Source: Nitrospira sp. (GTDB taxonomy: Bacteria > Nitrospirota > Nitrospiria > Nitrospirales > Nitrospiraceae). Taken from it: a DNA stretch of 64,000 nt. Below are positions 25,928-35,734 of this stretch, piece after piece. Where the stretch lies: contig CP060501.1 of NCBI GenBank assembly GCA_024760545.1, forward strand, positions 4,170,036 through 4,234,035, written 5' to 3'. A model generated the notes under the pieces. The model had not been told where the DNA came from, did no database searches, and saw only the letters and a list, made by a program, of their open reading frames with translations. The first letter of the stretch is position 1. Each line of letters opens with the position of its first letter. Both the position numbers and the translations under genes were made by a program.

Positions 25928-27877
25928 CTAATTGGATGTGTGGGGAAGCCCCACTGAAACCGACGAAGGGCAGATGTTTTCTCCACCGGCTACGGGGAAA
26001 GCTTTGGCCAGAATACGATCCATCGCAGATTTCAGTGAGTGCCCCGTCATCTCCTCCGGACGAGTCTGCATGGAAGCCTGAAAGGATGGAAGCAACCCCA
26101 GCGTGTCGAGGATGGTGGGGGTGATGTCGACGACCGAGGCCTCGCACAGTGATGCGAGCGCCTCACCTTCCTCCTGGCCGCCTCGTACAAAGAGGATCGG
26201 CACGAGGGAGTCTGAGGCATTGAGATGCCCATGGTCGGAATGAAAGTGTCGATGCGTGGACACGTCGAGCTGCTCCAATACCCGCCCGTCCTGCTTATTG
26301 AGATAGGTCAGGTGTTTCGACCGGTCGGCTAATAGAATGATATCCGGAGCACTCAGAGGATCCGTAGGGAGCCGTGATGCGAGGCCCGTCACCCGTCGGA
26401 CGGCCATGGGGTAGGAGGGACTGTTTAACCGACTGTACTCCAGAGAGATGGCCGGTGATAGCTGCACCGTGGTTCCATCAAATTGATAGGGAAGATAGTC
26501 ATAACGGTTCTCTTGTTTGATGAGGACCGCGTCCGGGTCCTGGTGATTGGCATGAAGCGTGAGCAGGACATGTTCCACAATCGGCACGAGGTCACGGTGG
26601 TAGTCAGGATTCTCTGTCCACTCCCCGGTCGAGGGCTTCACATGGAATCCCAGCGCCCCGCCATTCAGTGTGGCCACCACATTGGACTCTCTGGCAATCG
26701 CTCCTCTTGAGAACAATCCAAACGCGGCACGGATTTTTGATCCCAAGGTTTCGTCGATCAAGGACGGCAGTTCAAGACGATAGGCCGTCCCTCGCACCGT
26801 ATTCAGTTCATCAAACACGAGCTTCAGGTCGTCGATGCCAACGGCGGTATTCCAATCAATGGCCGTATGCCCATGGTCCGAGACCAGCACGAAGAGGGTG
26901 CGTTCCAGCACGGCCTCATTCCGCACTCCGCTCCATCGAATCGGATCGATGGACCTCATCCCAGATCCCGTCGAGGCGTGGTGCTGCTTGGTAAGCGCCG
27001 GATCGCCTGCGATGAATTTGGCAATAAGATCATCGAGGTGGGCAAGATATTCTAAACGGGCCTGTTCCGGGTCTTCCGGCGAGACATGCTCGGCATGGTC
27101 CAGTCCGGCAAAATAGATTGTCAGGACACTCGGAAGTCGTAATGCACCCGATGTCAGGTCGCCGTCATTGAATTGTTGGATCGCATGGACGGCATCCCAT
27201 AACGCGTTTGCATCGACGGCGGTACTTCGGTTCTGGGTATAACTCAGAAGCGTGTCCACATCCGCCGGGATCACTCCCGCCCCACTGCCACGCGTGAGCA
27301 TGTGGTGCACGACGATGCTCTGCCCGCCATGTTGGTCGATATGTTCATAGAGGGTCTTGACCTGAGGGTTGAGATCGTCGGAGAGGAAGTCGTCCGCTAG
27401 TTGCACCTTCAGCGCATCGAGATGATACTCTGTGTAGTACCGAGCGACGGCGCGATCTCGGGAAAACAGGCTATTCCCTGCAATGCCATGGGCGCCGGGA
27501 AACACACCGGTAAAGGCCGACGTCCAGGCTGGGTAGGTGTAAGAGGGGAACACTGTGGTCGATTGTTGGACAGCCACCCCCTTGGTGAAGACCAATCTGC
27601 CCGACTCCGCCCGCACCCCAAACAGATCGTGCAGGCCCCCCACTTTTCGCGAAGGACTGTGTTCGAGATAGTGGACCAACGTGTCGTGTGCGAGTCCATC
27701 AATCGCAAAGATCACAACATGCTCAATCGGATGACCATTCAGCACCCCCTGCAATCTGCTCTGGGTAGGGTGTGGGGCTGGAGCGGGGAGGAGGCGTTTG
27801 CAGCCGGGTAGCCCGAGAAGGAAGCAGACCAGCAACACGACCGGTAGAATGTATGTGATAGTGGATCTGGAACTCAT
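25928..27877 (-). CDS. Nucleotide pyrophosphatase/phosphodiesterase-family lipoprotein
   Basis: About 649 aa from the ATG at 27877, which follows GGGGAAGGGG. Signal peptide with lipobox GLPGC. Alkaline-phosphatase superfamily metal sites: VVIFAIDGLAHDTLV, with Thr following FPSYTYPAW as probable nucleophile region, LDHAEHVSPEDPEQ, VSDHGHTAIDW, and HFHSDHGHLNASDSLVPILF. Acts in the periplasm or on the outer membrane, hydrolysing phosphodiester or pyrophosphate bonds; the substrate is unknown. Single gene. Confidence 0.85.
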   Translation of the reverse strand: MSSRSTITYILPVVLLVCFLLGLPGCKRLLPAPAPHPTQSRLQGVLNGHPIEHVVIFAIDGLAHDTLVHYLEHSPSRKVGGLHDLFGVRAESGRLVFTKGVAVQQSTTVFPSYTYPAWTSAFTGVFPGAHGIAGNSLFSRDRAVARYYTEYHLDALKVQLADDFLSDDLNPQVKTLYEHIDQHGGQSIVVHHMLTRGSGAGVIPADVDTLLSYTQNRSTAVDANALWDAVHAIQQFNDGDLTSGALRLPSVLTIYFAGLDHAEHVSPEDPEQARLEYLAHLDDLIAKFIAGDPALTKQHHASTGSGMRSIDPIRWSGVRNEAVLERTLFVLVSDHGHTAIDWNTAVGIDDLKLVFDELNTVRGTAYRLELPSLIDETLGSKIRAAFGLFSRGAIARESNVVATLNGGALGFHVKPSTGEWTENPDYHRDLVPIVEHVLLTLHANHQDPDAVLIKQENRYDYLPYQFDGTTVQLSPAISLEYSRLNSPSYPMAVRRVTGLASRLPTDPLSAPDIILLADRSKHLTYLNKQDGRVLEQLDVSTHRHFHSDHGHLNASDSLVPILFVRGGQEEGEALASLCEASVVDITPTILDTLGLLPSFQASMQTRPEEMTGHSLKSAMDRILAKAFPVAGGENICPSSVSVGLPHTSN

Positions 27878-28033
27878 AGCGGGCCCCTTCCCCTGGTGAA
27901 TGTAGGCGGGCATTCTAGCAAGAGATGCGGCCTCTCTGTAGGCGGGGATGTGAAGGATTGACGTCGACTGCGAGGCCCCCCCTGAGGAACGCTATGCATA
28001 GGGGACCCCGCCTGAGGAAGGACTGAAGAAGGC

Positions 28034-28318
28034 TTACTTAATTTCGTGGACCTTTCCTGTCACGGCGTCCACATAGACTTTGTAGGTAGATTTCCCCTCT
28101 ACGATCTCAATCTTGTAGACCACACGACCATCGTCTTTCCCAATATTCGCTTCAACTGTTTTGCCAGGGCGGGCCTGCTCCGCGGTTTTAATCGCGTCGA
28201 TCATGCTCACGGTGGATTTGTTACTCAGCTCTCGATCACTTTCGAAGAGGGCCCAGGCCGGCATCACCGTCCCAGCGAGCAACAGCAGCATTCCAGCCAA
28301 CAAACTAATCTTTTTCAT
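28034..28318 (-). CDS. PepSY-domain exported protein
   Basis: 94 aa. AAGGAG precedes the ATG. Signal peptide MKKISLLAGMLLLLAGTVMP ending AWA. The PepSY domain is seen as MIDAIKTAEQARPGKTVEAN, YKIEIVEGKSTYKVYVDAVT and GKVHEIK. PepSY proteins bind or inhibit peptidases or act as small periplasmic modules. Monocistronic. Confidence 0.9.
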   Translation of the reverse strand: MKKISLLAGMLLLLAGTVMPAWALFESDRELSNKSTVSMIDAIKTAEQARPGKTVEANIGKDDGRVVYKIEIVEGKSTYKVYVDAVTGKVHEIK

Positions 28319-29690
28319 TGAGTCACTCCTTGGTTAAAAGTCTAACGTCCATTTGATGGAATAGTATTATTCCTCTTACCTACCTTTTATACCTAGGCAA
28401 CCCCCTAAGTGAAACATCAGAAATTCGCGATTTCTTAAACATCGACCTTGTACCTTGCCGCGCGTTTCGATAGGCTTCTGAAAACCTGTGCGTCCGACCT
28501 GCTTTCATACCTGGCAGATCCTTTGAGCAGCCGCTGCGAAACGGAACGATGAGACTATCAAACGGTAGGTCTTAGGTGGGGAGGAAGTGTTCGAGATAAC
28601 TACCGGGCTGTGGGTGGATCAGGGGTGCACCGTAGGCTTTCGTATCACACGGTCTGTTCGATGGCATAGCCCAACGCATCAATCGAGCACTCTTTGGGCA
28701 AAGAGATGAACGCGCTGGCCGATTGCATTGTGATAACGGGCGCCAGTGTAGTGGCGTTGTGACGCTGGAAAGCGGGTATGGTCCCTCCTATTGCATTGCG
28801 TTTGACCAGCCTACGATCCGCAGCTCCGTCAGTGTTTCTGAAAGCTGATGAAGTCCCAAGAATGCAACAAAACCAGCAAGTCGTGGTGCTCTCCGACGCC
28901 GGCGCAGATCTCCGGCAGGCACGGGAGTCTTTCCATGTTAACGGCCATATATTCACGTCACCCTCCGCTTGACCCTTTCTTTAGCAGGCCATCAACCAAG
29001 GGCTCGCGAACGTGCGAGTAGGGATCGGCACGGAGATCTCGCGGGAACGGGAGCGAATCACGCACGGGTTGGGACAGGGTAACGTCGAGGAGGCACGCAG
29101 GCGGTTGCCCCATGCTCCCTGTCGGTTCCATGTTTACAGAACTCTCCCTCCGGCATTGGCAGAATCCAGAACGTCAAGGGGTTGATACTGTGGTCCACGG
29201 CGTGACCCAGAGCCCGTGTCGCAGGGCATTTACCCAGTAGGTCCTCCTGCTCACAAGGTCTATGCTCTAGATGTCGATACGGGCACTATTATGAAAGGGA
29301 GGATTTATGATTCAGCGAAGTCTTGAAATGGCGAGTAATATTCAATCAAGAATACAGACGGCGAACAGATAAAAGTGCATGTGGACAAGAGCACGAAGCT
29401 GGACAAGGTCGCAGACGGCGATATGGTCAAAGCCTACGTCGTACTATTGCTCCTCGGGTGCTCCTGAAGGAACTCGAGCGAAAATTCTACGGTCTTAAGC
29501 CCAATCGTCTCCTCGGATCTACAGTGGATGGGTGCCCCCTCAGAGAAAGCGGCGGGGGCGGGCATGCTGGGCAGCCCACCGCGTGGGGATGGGGCTACTT
29601 CTCAACCCGCAGTAATCTGGTCACATGGTCTTTATCGGTGGCCCGATTCCGGACATTGTCTTTACTCTATCACGCATAGGTGTTCTTACC
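28319..29690. other. Gene-poor stretch with relics
   Basis: About 1.37 kb. On the plus strand, 28870-28972 reads VVVLSDAGADLRQARESFHV then NGHIF, which recalls the DDE-type LSDG core of ISKra4-like transposases and may be a transposase relic (weak). A clearer relic of the HVDK family lies at 29352-29444. The rest has no supportable gene. Confidence 0.35.
29352..29444 (+). pseudogene. Internal fragment of an HVDK OB-like protein
   Basis: Reads NTDGEQIKVHVDKSTKLDKV then ADGDMVKAYV, matching the middle of 24580-24903. No start or signal peptide and no proper end. Confidence 0.7.
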
Positions 29691-30317
29691 GTGACCGCTC
29701 CACCTCCGAAACATTTCTTGTTGCTCCGCGAGTTTCATCTGGCCGATGTGCTTACCTTGGCCAATGCTGCCTGCGGACTCGCCGCCGTGTTCTTCGCCAT
29801 GCACTATATGAGCAGCCGGTCGCCGGCCCATTTCTTCGCCGCGATAGCCTTATCGCCGGCGGCGCTGCTCTTCGACTGGCTCGACGGCCGGGTAGCTCGG
29901 TGGCGGCATCAGCAGTCGGTGCTCGGACGTGAATTGGATTCACTGGCCGACATTATCTCCTTCGGGGTCGCACCGGCCGCTCTCGGATTCGCTGCCGGTC
30001 TGCGGGGAGGGTGGGACTGGATCGCACTGACGTACTTCGTCTGCTGCGGGGTGAGCCGACTTGCCCGCTATAATGTAACCGCCGATCGCCTCTCCGGGGG
30101 GAGGGACAAGGTCGCCTATTTTGAAGGCACCCCGATTCCCACCACCGCGTTGCTTACCGGCCTCCTCGCCGTGGCCGCCTGGCAAGATCGACTCGACGAG
30201 CGTCTCTACTGGGGCGCATGGACCCTCGGACTCTGGGATCTACATCCATTGTCCCTCATGTTCGCCATTTCCGGAACACTGATGATCAGCAAAACTCTCC
30301 GCATCCCTAAACTCTAG
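29691..30317 (+). CDS. pssA: CDP-diacylglycerol-serine O-phosphatidyltransferase
   Basis: 208 aa from GTG 29691 (an ATG at 29625 is also in frame). Membrane enzyme of the CDP-alcohol phosphatidyltransferase family. The catalytic motif D-G-x2-A-R-x8-G-x3-D-x3-D is complete: DGRVARWRHQQSVLGRELDS then LAD. REFHLADVLTLANAACGLAA is the typical PssA N-terminus. It catalyses phosphatidylserine formation for phosphatidylethanolamine synthesis. No psd gene is adjacent. Confidence 0.85.
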   Translation: MTAPPPKHFLLLREFHLADVLTLANAACGLAAVFFAMHYMSSRSPAHFFAAIALSPAALLFDWLDGRVARWRHQQSVLGRELDSLADIISFGVAPAALGFAAGLRGGWDWIALTYFVCCGVSRLARYNVTADRLSGGRDKVAYFEGTPIPTTALLTGLLAVAAWQDRLDERLYWGAWTLGLWDLHPLSLMFAISGTLMISKTLRIPKL

Positions 30318-30545
30318 GGCGCATGCGCGTCAGTATGCGATATATTTTACATTTCGGGACGATGATTAGACGCCTCTGATTACTGAAAGGCCACACGCGC
30401 GGTGACCTCCCCCCGGTTGTTAAGCCACATACTCAATTAGACTTGCATACAGTGACCCGCCCCGCGAATGTAGGCCGAACCAGATCTGCATGCAATAAGG
30501 GATATTCCTAGCTCCCAGGACGCGCGTTGAGAATATCGTGACGGA

Positions 30546-30785
30546 ATGGGACAGCACAATAAAGAGGCGTGTCCTGAGATCAAACAGCGTGTGGATGTGC
30601 TGGCGGAATGGATGCTCACCCATGGGCCCTTTGCCATGCAGGAACGACATCGTAACGCCAATTCAATGGAGCGGTTGTACTGGCATTATGGTTATCTCAT
30701 GGCACTGCAAGACATGCTCTCTATGGAACAAGGAGGCATCGAGCAAGTGGACCCTCCCATCACAGAAAAGGAGCGGGCATCATGA
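30546..30785 (+). CDS. Small hypothetical protein
   Basis: 79 aa. Acidic and helical, with HNKEACPEIKQRVDVLAEWM and SMERLYWHYGYLMALQDML. It overlaps the next gene by four bases (ATGA), so the two are translationally coupled. No family recognised. Confidence 0.6.
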   Translation: MGQHNKEACPEIKQRVDVLAEWMLTHGPFAMQERHRNANSMERLYWHYGYLMALQDMLSMEQGGIEQVDPPITEKERAS

Positions 30786-31324
30786 GCGAGCACAACGCAG
30801 TCGTCGCCATTTATGACACGCACACCGAGGCCGAGGCCGCCATCAAAGAGCTCAAGCGAGCATCCTTCAACATCACGAAGCTTTCAATCGTCGGGAAGGA
30901 CTACCACTCAGACGAACACGTGGTGGGCTATTACAACACCGGTGATCGGATGAAATACTGGGGCACACTCGGCGCACTCTGGGGCAGTGTCTGGGGGTTG
31001 CTCCTGGGCGCAGGGTTCTTCGCCATCCCGGGGATCGGCCCGGTGTTGATCGCGGGACCTCTTCTCGGGTGGGTCCTGGGGGCGCTTGAAGGGGCGGTCG
31101 TAACCGGGGGCATGACGGCGATTGGGGCAGGGCTCTATAGCTTGGGAATTCCAAAAGATAGCGTTCTCAAGTACGAAATGGCGCTGAAATCCAACAAGTT
31201 CATCCTGGTGGCTCATGGCACGGCGGACGAGGCCGCGCAGGCCCGAAAGATTCTCCACACGACACAACCGCATGTACTCGACACACATACGACGGTACCT
31301 GAAGAGAAAGGCGCCGTGGCCTAG
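30782..31324 (+). CDS. DUF1269 / general stress protein 17M-like membrane protein
   Basis: 180 aa. The N-terminal ferredoxin-like part VVAIYDTHTEAEAAIKELKR resembles the 17M/YflT domain. A glycine-zipper hydrophobic region follows (WGLLLGAGFFAIPGIGPVLI, GPLLGWVLGALEGAVVTG) and a second alpha/beta part (KFILVAHGTADEAAQARKIL). Likely associates with the membrane in stress. Coupled to the upstream 79-aa gene. Confidence 0.8.
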   Translation: MSEHNAVVAIYDTHTEAEAAIKELKRASFNITKLSIVGKDYHSDEHVVGYYNTGDRMKYWGTLGALWGSVWGLLLGAGFFAIPGIGPVLIAGPLLGWVLGALEGAVVTGGMTAIGAGLYSLGIPKDSVLKYEMALKSNKFILVAHGTADEAAQARKILHTTQPHVLDTHTTVPEEKGAVA

Positions 31325-31431
31325 TATGTATTGTTCGTGATCAGCATATCTCCCCTCGGTTGCAAGGAAGGATTTCAATCGTAGAGGCCATATTCCAGGA
31401 ACACACGAGTTCTGAACCGAAAGGACCTGAT

Positions 31432-31941
31432 ATGACGAAACGACTCATGCTGTGTCTGTTCGCATTGATCACGGGTTTCATGATGGCACCCTTTTCCCAT
31501 GCCGGAGAGTCCAAGCTGATCGAAGGGAGCGTCCTCAAGATCGAGGGAGAATTTTATACCGTCCACGACACGGCGGGCCACGAAGTCCGCCTCCACGTTG
31601 ACAAGACGACGTATCTGGAGGGCGGCGTGTTCAAAGTCGGTGACAAGGTCGAAGCTCACGTGACTGAGAAGGGTCATGTTCGCTCCATGATCCACTTGAC
31701 TGGGTCGGGCACGATGGCCACGCCTGGCTCCAAGATTGTGGAAGGTGACGTGCTGAAAACCGAGGGGGAGTATTACATCGTCCGTGATCGATCGGGCCAC
31801 GACGTGCGCCTGCATGTCGACAAGACGACACATCTGGAGGGCGGTCCCTTTCGAGTCGGAGATAAGCTCGAGGCTTATGTGACGGAACAGGGCCATGCTC
31901 GATACATGTATCACATCGCACAATTCCAGCCGAGTCCTTAG
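31432..31941 (+). CDS. Periplasmic protein with two HVDK OB-like domains
   Basis: 169 aa from the ATG at 31432 (AAGGACCTGAT upstream). Signal peptide to MAPFSHAG. Two tandem copies of the same 65-residue domain: IEGSVLKIEGEFYTVHDTAG ... LHVDKTTYLEGG ... VTEKGHVRSM and VEGDVLKTEGEYYIVRDRSG ... LHVDKTTHLEGG ... VTEQGHARYM. Internal duplication is evident. Function unknown. Confidence 0.8.
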   Translation: MTKRLMLCLFALITGFMMAPFSHAGESKLIEGSVLKIEGEFYTVHDTAGHEVRLHVDKTTYLEGGVFKVGDKVEAHVTEKGHVRSMIHLTGSGTMATPGSKIVEGDVLKTEGEYYIVRDRSGHDVRLHVDKTTHLEGGPFRVGDKLEAYVTEQGHARYMYHIAQFQPSP

Positions 31942-32057
31942 GCGCAGATGGCCCACTGATTAGGACAGCAGATCGAACCGTTTGACAATCAAATGTGTCG
32001 GGAAAGGGATGGCGAGATCTCTTGAATCGATGAGTTGATGCGCTGCTTTCAGAGCCA

Positions 32058-32368
32058 ATGATACTGATACCTGGTGTTGCGCATGCGGAGGAGTCACACA
32101 GCAGCCATCGAACATTCTCGGGAGTCGTGATCAAACAGGGCACCGGGATCACCGTAAAGACGCCAGAGGGAGCTGAGTTTCAGGTTAATGAAAATCAATC
32201 ACATCGTCACGGCCATGTCGCCTTCAAGGAAGGTGATGAAGTCAGCGTGGTCGTAGATGAAACAACGCAGCCATTGACCTTCATCACAATGGCAAAGAAG
32301 GAAAACATACCTTCGTCACCTGCAAGCTAATGCAGCTTGGCAAAATGGAAAAGCAAGTCAAACTCTAG
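32058..32368 (+). pseudogene. Frameshifted periplasmic small protein (SRRHGH family)
   Basis: MILIPGVAHAEESHSSHRTF has only the tail of a signal peptide. The domain GVVIKQGTGITVKTPEGAEF ... HRHGHVAFKEGDEVSVVVDE matches 55107-55598. Near 32303 the frame shifts: the homologous continuation T-F-V-T-C-K-L-M-Q-L-G lies one frame over, ending at 32368. Both ends are therefore damaged. Confidence 0.7.
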
Positions 32369-32549
32369 TCACTCGATGGATAACTCGCGCAGTAACCTTC
32401 TCTCACTCTCGCCGATAGGGATCTTGATCAGGGTGGTGCATCCATCGATGTGCCATGTCCAAATTGCTGCGGGCCTCCAAGGTCTCCTGACCTAGCCCCC
32501 TTAAACGGGTCCAGATCCTCTGTTAGGGTCGGGCCGAAAGGAGGGCTGT

Positions 32550-32828
32550 ATGCCACGTCTGCGTCACACCGTCGAACAGATCCTCAGCAAACTGCGTGAA
32601 GCCGAAGTCGCCTTGAGCAAAGGCCAGCCGGTTGCGCAAGTCTGTCGAACCCTGAGCATCACCGAGCAAACGTACTATCGGTGGCGCAACGAGTACGGCG
32701 GTCTCAAAGTCGATCAAGTCAAGCGCCTGAAGGAGCTGGAACGCGAGAACAGTCGCTTGCAACGAGCGGTGGCCGAGCTGACCGTCGATAAGCTGATCCT
32801 GAAAGAAGCCGCGGAGGGAAACTTCTAA
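32550..32828 (+). CDS. IS3-family transposase OrfA
   Basis: 92 aa. HTH region RHTVEQILSKLREAEVALSK ... VCRTLSITEQTYYRWRNEYG and a leucine-zipper tail (LKELERENSRLQRAVAELTV). Intact, but cannot transpose without the broken OrfB. Confidence 0.9.
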   Translation: MPRLRHTVEQILSKLREAEVALSKGQPVAQVCRTLSITEQTYYRWRNEYGGLKVDQVKRLKELERENSRLQRAVAELTVDKLILKEAAEGNF

Positions 32829-32851
32829 GCCCAGCGCGCCGACGGCAGACG

Positions 32852-33661
32852 GTGGACCACTGCTGCGTGACGCTGGGCCTCGCCGAACGCCGCGTCTGTC
32901 GCGTGCTGGGCCAACCGCGCTCGACACAACGCTATCAGCGTCAGCCCCCGGATGATGAAGCGCCGCTGACTGCGGCCATCATCCGGTTGGCGAGCCAGTA
33001 TGGCCGCTATGGGTATCGCCAGGTGACCGGATTGCTGAGGAACGATGGCTGGCGGGTGAACCATAAGCGTGTGGAACGGATCTGGCGGCAAGAAGGGCTG
33101 AAGGTGCCGAAGAAGCAGCCGCCGCGTCGGCGGCTCTGGCTCACGGACGGTTCCTGCGTGCAACTCCGAGCGGAACGGCCGAATCACGTCTGGGCGTATG
33201 ACTTCATGGCGACTCGGACGGAAGACGGACGTCCAGTGAAACTGCTGACGATTGTGGATGAATACACGCGGGAGTGTCTGGCCATTGATGTGGCGCGACG
33301 GTTGCGATCGGACGATGTCCTCTTTCGACTTGCGGAGTGATGTGTCCAGCGTGGGGTACCACGACATAGTCGCTCGGATAACGGCCCCGAGTTCGCCGCC
33401 AAGGCAGTGCGCGAGTGGCTCTAGCGCGTCGGCGTGCAGGCGCTCTTCATCACCCCAGGCAGTCCGTGGGAGAACGGCTATATTGAAAGCTTCAACGGAA
33501 AGTTACGGGATGAACTGTTGGATCGGGAGTTGTTTGCTACACTCTGGGAGGTCCAGGTGCTCGTGGAACGGTGGCGCCCGACGTATAACCGGATTTGGCC
33601 CCATAGTGCCTTAGGCTATCGTCCACCCGCTCCGGAGTCCATCGTGCCGCATTGCGCATGA
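32852..33661 (+). pseudogene. IS3-family transposase OrfB, broken
   Basis: The first part (AERRVCRVLGQPRSTQRYQR ... HVWAYDFMATRTEDGRPVKL, first catalytic Asp) ends in a TGA at 33338-33340 after a frame shift. The rest contains SDNGPEF with the second Asp, an in-frame TAG near 33422, and SPWENGYIESFNGKLRDELL with the catalytic Glu, ending at 33661. At least one frameshift and one stop. Confidence 0.85.
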
Positions 33662-33860
33662 CTCACATGCACGCTGGTACAACCACAGGGGACAGGTCAA
33701 GCTTCCGCTACGCAAAGTACGTTTTGTCTCCAGGGATCGTCAGCGCAGTATTTTCAAACGGTTAGAATCGCTGTGGCGCAATATAACAGCTTCCGTTCCA
33801 TTGCCCCTGGGACGACAGCTTGCCGATACTGTTGCAGAACAGCTATTCTGAATCACTGGC

Positions 33861-34532
33861 ATGACACGATCCGGCGTCATATTTTATCCTTTCCATCTGT
33901 GCCACGAGCGCACCTTGCAGTGGCTGCTGGAGCGGTATCAGCAGGTGCATTTCCGGGACTATATGGCCATACAAGTCAGTCCTTTCTGCGGAACAACGGC
34001 CTTTCCCGAACGTATGGGAGATTCCTTCCCCGACCTCCTGGCAAGCAAACGACTGGTGCAGGGGTACAACGTCAGCGGACCGCTCAAGCCGGACACCTGC
34101 ATCGCCGTGGATCGTGATCTAACAGATTCAACGTGGCGTGGGCTCTTTCATAGCGCGCTGGTGGAGAATCGCCGATTCCAACGCGGTCTGTTCGACGGCA
34201 CAGACATCACTGGGCGTCACAAAGCTGGCCATGCCGAGCAGACCTTGATGGTTCGTCTGAAGGATGTTTCGTTCGAGACGACTCCCTTTACGGTGGCTGG
34301 TATCCGTCAACTCAGCCGGCGACGGCTCATCGGCAGAGAAGCTGATCTCTTCGACTATGGCCTTGCCCTACTGAAAACCTCCGCCTCACTGGTGTATACA
34401 ATAGAACTGGCGACGGCTGAACAGCTGGCCGTTGCGACTGACTCGCGCGCCCATTTCACATTACTCACTCGGCTAATAGAACGAATGGGCTTCACGATCG
34501 AGAATGGGTTGGTCGAACAAGGCATGTCTTAA
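33861..34532 (+). CDS. Hypothetical protein, 223 aa
   Basis: Soluble protein without signal peptide. IFYPFHLCHERTLQWLLERY opens it, then FRDYMAIQVSPFCGTTAFPE. The C-terminal half is helical (LLKTSASLVYTIELATAEQL, FTLLTRLIERMGF). It appears complete, with balanced composition. No family recognised and no partner gene, lying between the IS and the tRNA relics. The ribosome binding site is weak. Confidence 0.6.
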   Translation: MTRSGVIFYPFHLCHERTLQWLLERYQQVHFRDYMAIQVSPFCGTTAFPERMGDSFPDLLASKRLVQGYNVSGPLKPDTCIAVDRDLTDSTWRGLFHSALVENRRFQRGLFDGTDITGRHKAGHAEQTLMVRLKDVSFETTPFTVAGIRQLSRRRLIGREADLFDYGLALLKTSASLVYTIELATAEQLAVATDSRAHFTLLTRLIERMGFTIENGLVEQGMS

Positions 34533-34750
34533 CCATTACACTCAGGTCTGCTAGAACCTCCGCCCATGCCTGCCCCATCAACGCCCCAAACAATTCCGGA
34601 TGTCACTGAAGACATTGAGACCGGCAGTGGCAGCGGATTGGGGGAGAAGCCGGGATAACGGAATATTCGATCAGATCAGGGCAAATGACGCCGTGTAATT
34701 CTGCTTTGGGCCGATAGCTGATGCTGACTGCCGGTCGAGGCTCAACTGCT

Positions 34751-35190
34751 ACAATTAATTCCGGTCGAGAAGTGCATTCGAAGACATCGTGAACTAGACT
34801 GGCCTACAGCCCGGTAGAGAAAAGCTTCCCACGCGCGTCCCATTGCATCTCTGGGAGAGTCAACTGATGAAATCGAGATCGCCAATGTCGCGAAAATTGG
34901 GGCGAGATTGCGAAGAGTAGAGAACCTAACTATCGTCTCGAGACTCGGTGGCGGGGGGACCAACATTACAACTCTCCGATTAATTCGCGGTCGAGATTTG
35001 AACTCGTGAATAGTTGGAACTAGACTGGCCAAGCCCCCCACAGAGAGTGCTCCCTCAAACCAGCCCCATCGCCTCTCTGGTACAGAAGATTTGGAGATTC
35101 GAGGGCGGCAATCTCGCGGAAATGTGGGCGATTTTTAGAAAGATAGAGAACCTAATAAACGCCTCGAGACTCGGTGGCGGAAGGGGCGAG
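34751..35190. repeat. Tandem 225-bp repeats carrying tRNA-Ser 3'-end relics
   Basis: Two diverged units of about 226 bp. Shared blocks: TTAATTC-CGGTCGAGA, GGAACTAGACTGGCC-like, TAGAGAACCTAA, and CTCGAGACTCGGTGGCGG. Each unit boundary carries the tRNA-Ser 3'-end sequence; the last boundary runs into the clearest copy at 35175. This looks like an array of old attachment sites. Confidence 0.75.
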
Positions 35191-35240
35191 ATTTGAACTC
35201 GCGGATGGGTTACTCCATCTCCGGTTTTCAAGACCAAACC
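35175..35240 (-). tRNA. tRNA-Ser (TGA) 3'-half fragment
   Basis: On the minus strand: anticodon arm GGTCTTGAAAACC (loop CTTGAAA, anticodon TGA), variable arm, T arm GCGAG-TTCAAAT-CTCGC, acceptor 3' strand and CCA. The sequence 5' of the anticodon arm has no D arm or acceptor 5' strand, so it is a partial tRNA, the part left at phage or island attachment sites, not a functional gene. Confidence 0.75.
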
Positions 35241-35734
35241 AAACCATATGCCTCCAATTCCTCAAACATACAGAAGGACGTGAAAACTCACAACAGGAGC
35301 GAGTCTTAAGCGGATTGGAAGGTTTGCATCTAGTTGCGTGGGGTGTGAGGGGAGGGAGGGGCAACGGTGACACTTATGGTTACACCTTTATTTCTAGCAC
35401 CTACCCAGGAGAAGACCCCCCGGGCTCTTTGCTGCAGGCGGCCTGACCACCCTAGAGGACACCGACGACTAGCCATGTATTCACAGCGTTCCTGCTACCA
35501 GAGCGACCACCCCGGGTCTTCCCAAAACGATTCGCTCCCAAAAGGAACCCCCGCGTCCAAGGAACCCCGGCACCGTCCTTCGGTCCCTTGAAGCGGCGGG
35601 GCTAGGGGCGGAAGCGGCAAGTCTGCCGATTTGACAGCAGATGATGGCAATCCACTCATGGTGTGGCGGTGGTATCCTTAAAGGATAATCAACTGTCGGC
35701 CAGGTGAGCCGCGATGCTAGCAAGAGGACCACTC

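Larger units (their letters stand above)
32488..33699 (+). mobile_element. IS3-family insertion sequence, decayed
   Basis: 1212 bp, the usual IS3 size. Terminal inverted repeats: left TGACCTAGCCCCCTTAAACG, right end (reversed) TGACCTGTCCCCTGTGGTTG; both continue to a shared CCAG. It carries orfA and a broken orfB. No clear target duplication was seen (flanks CTCC and AGCT), consistent with age or with deletion at one edge. Confidence 0.85.

Noticed and set aside
32484-33703. Target-site duplication of the IS3 element
   Set aside because: Flanking bases CTCC and AGCT do not match in the 3-4 bp expected.
35174-35446. Open frame starting MAEGARFELADG
   Set aside because: This is the well-known false protein read across a tRNA 3' end; the DNA is the tRNA-Ser relic.
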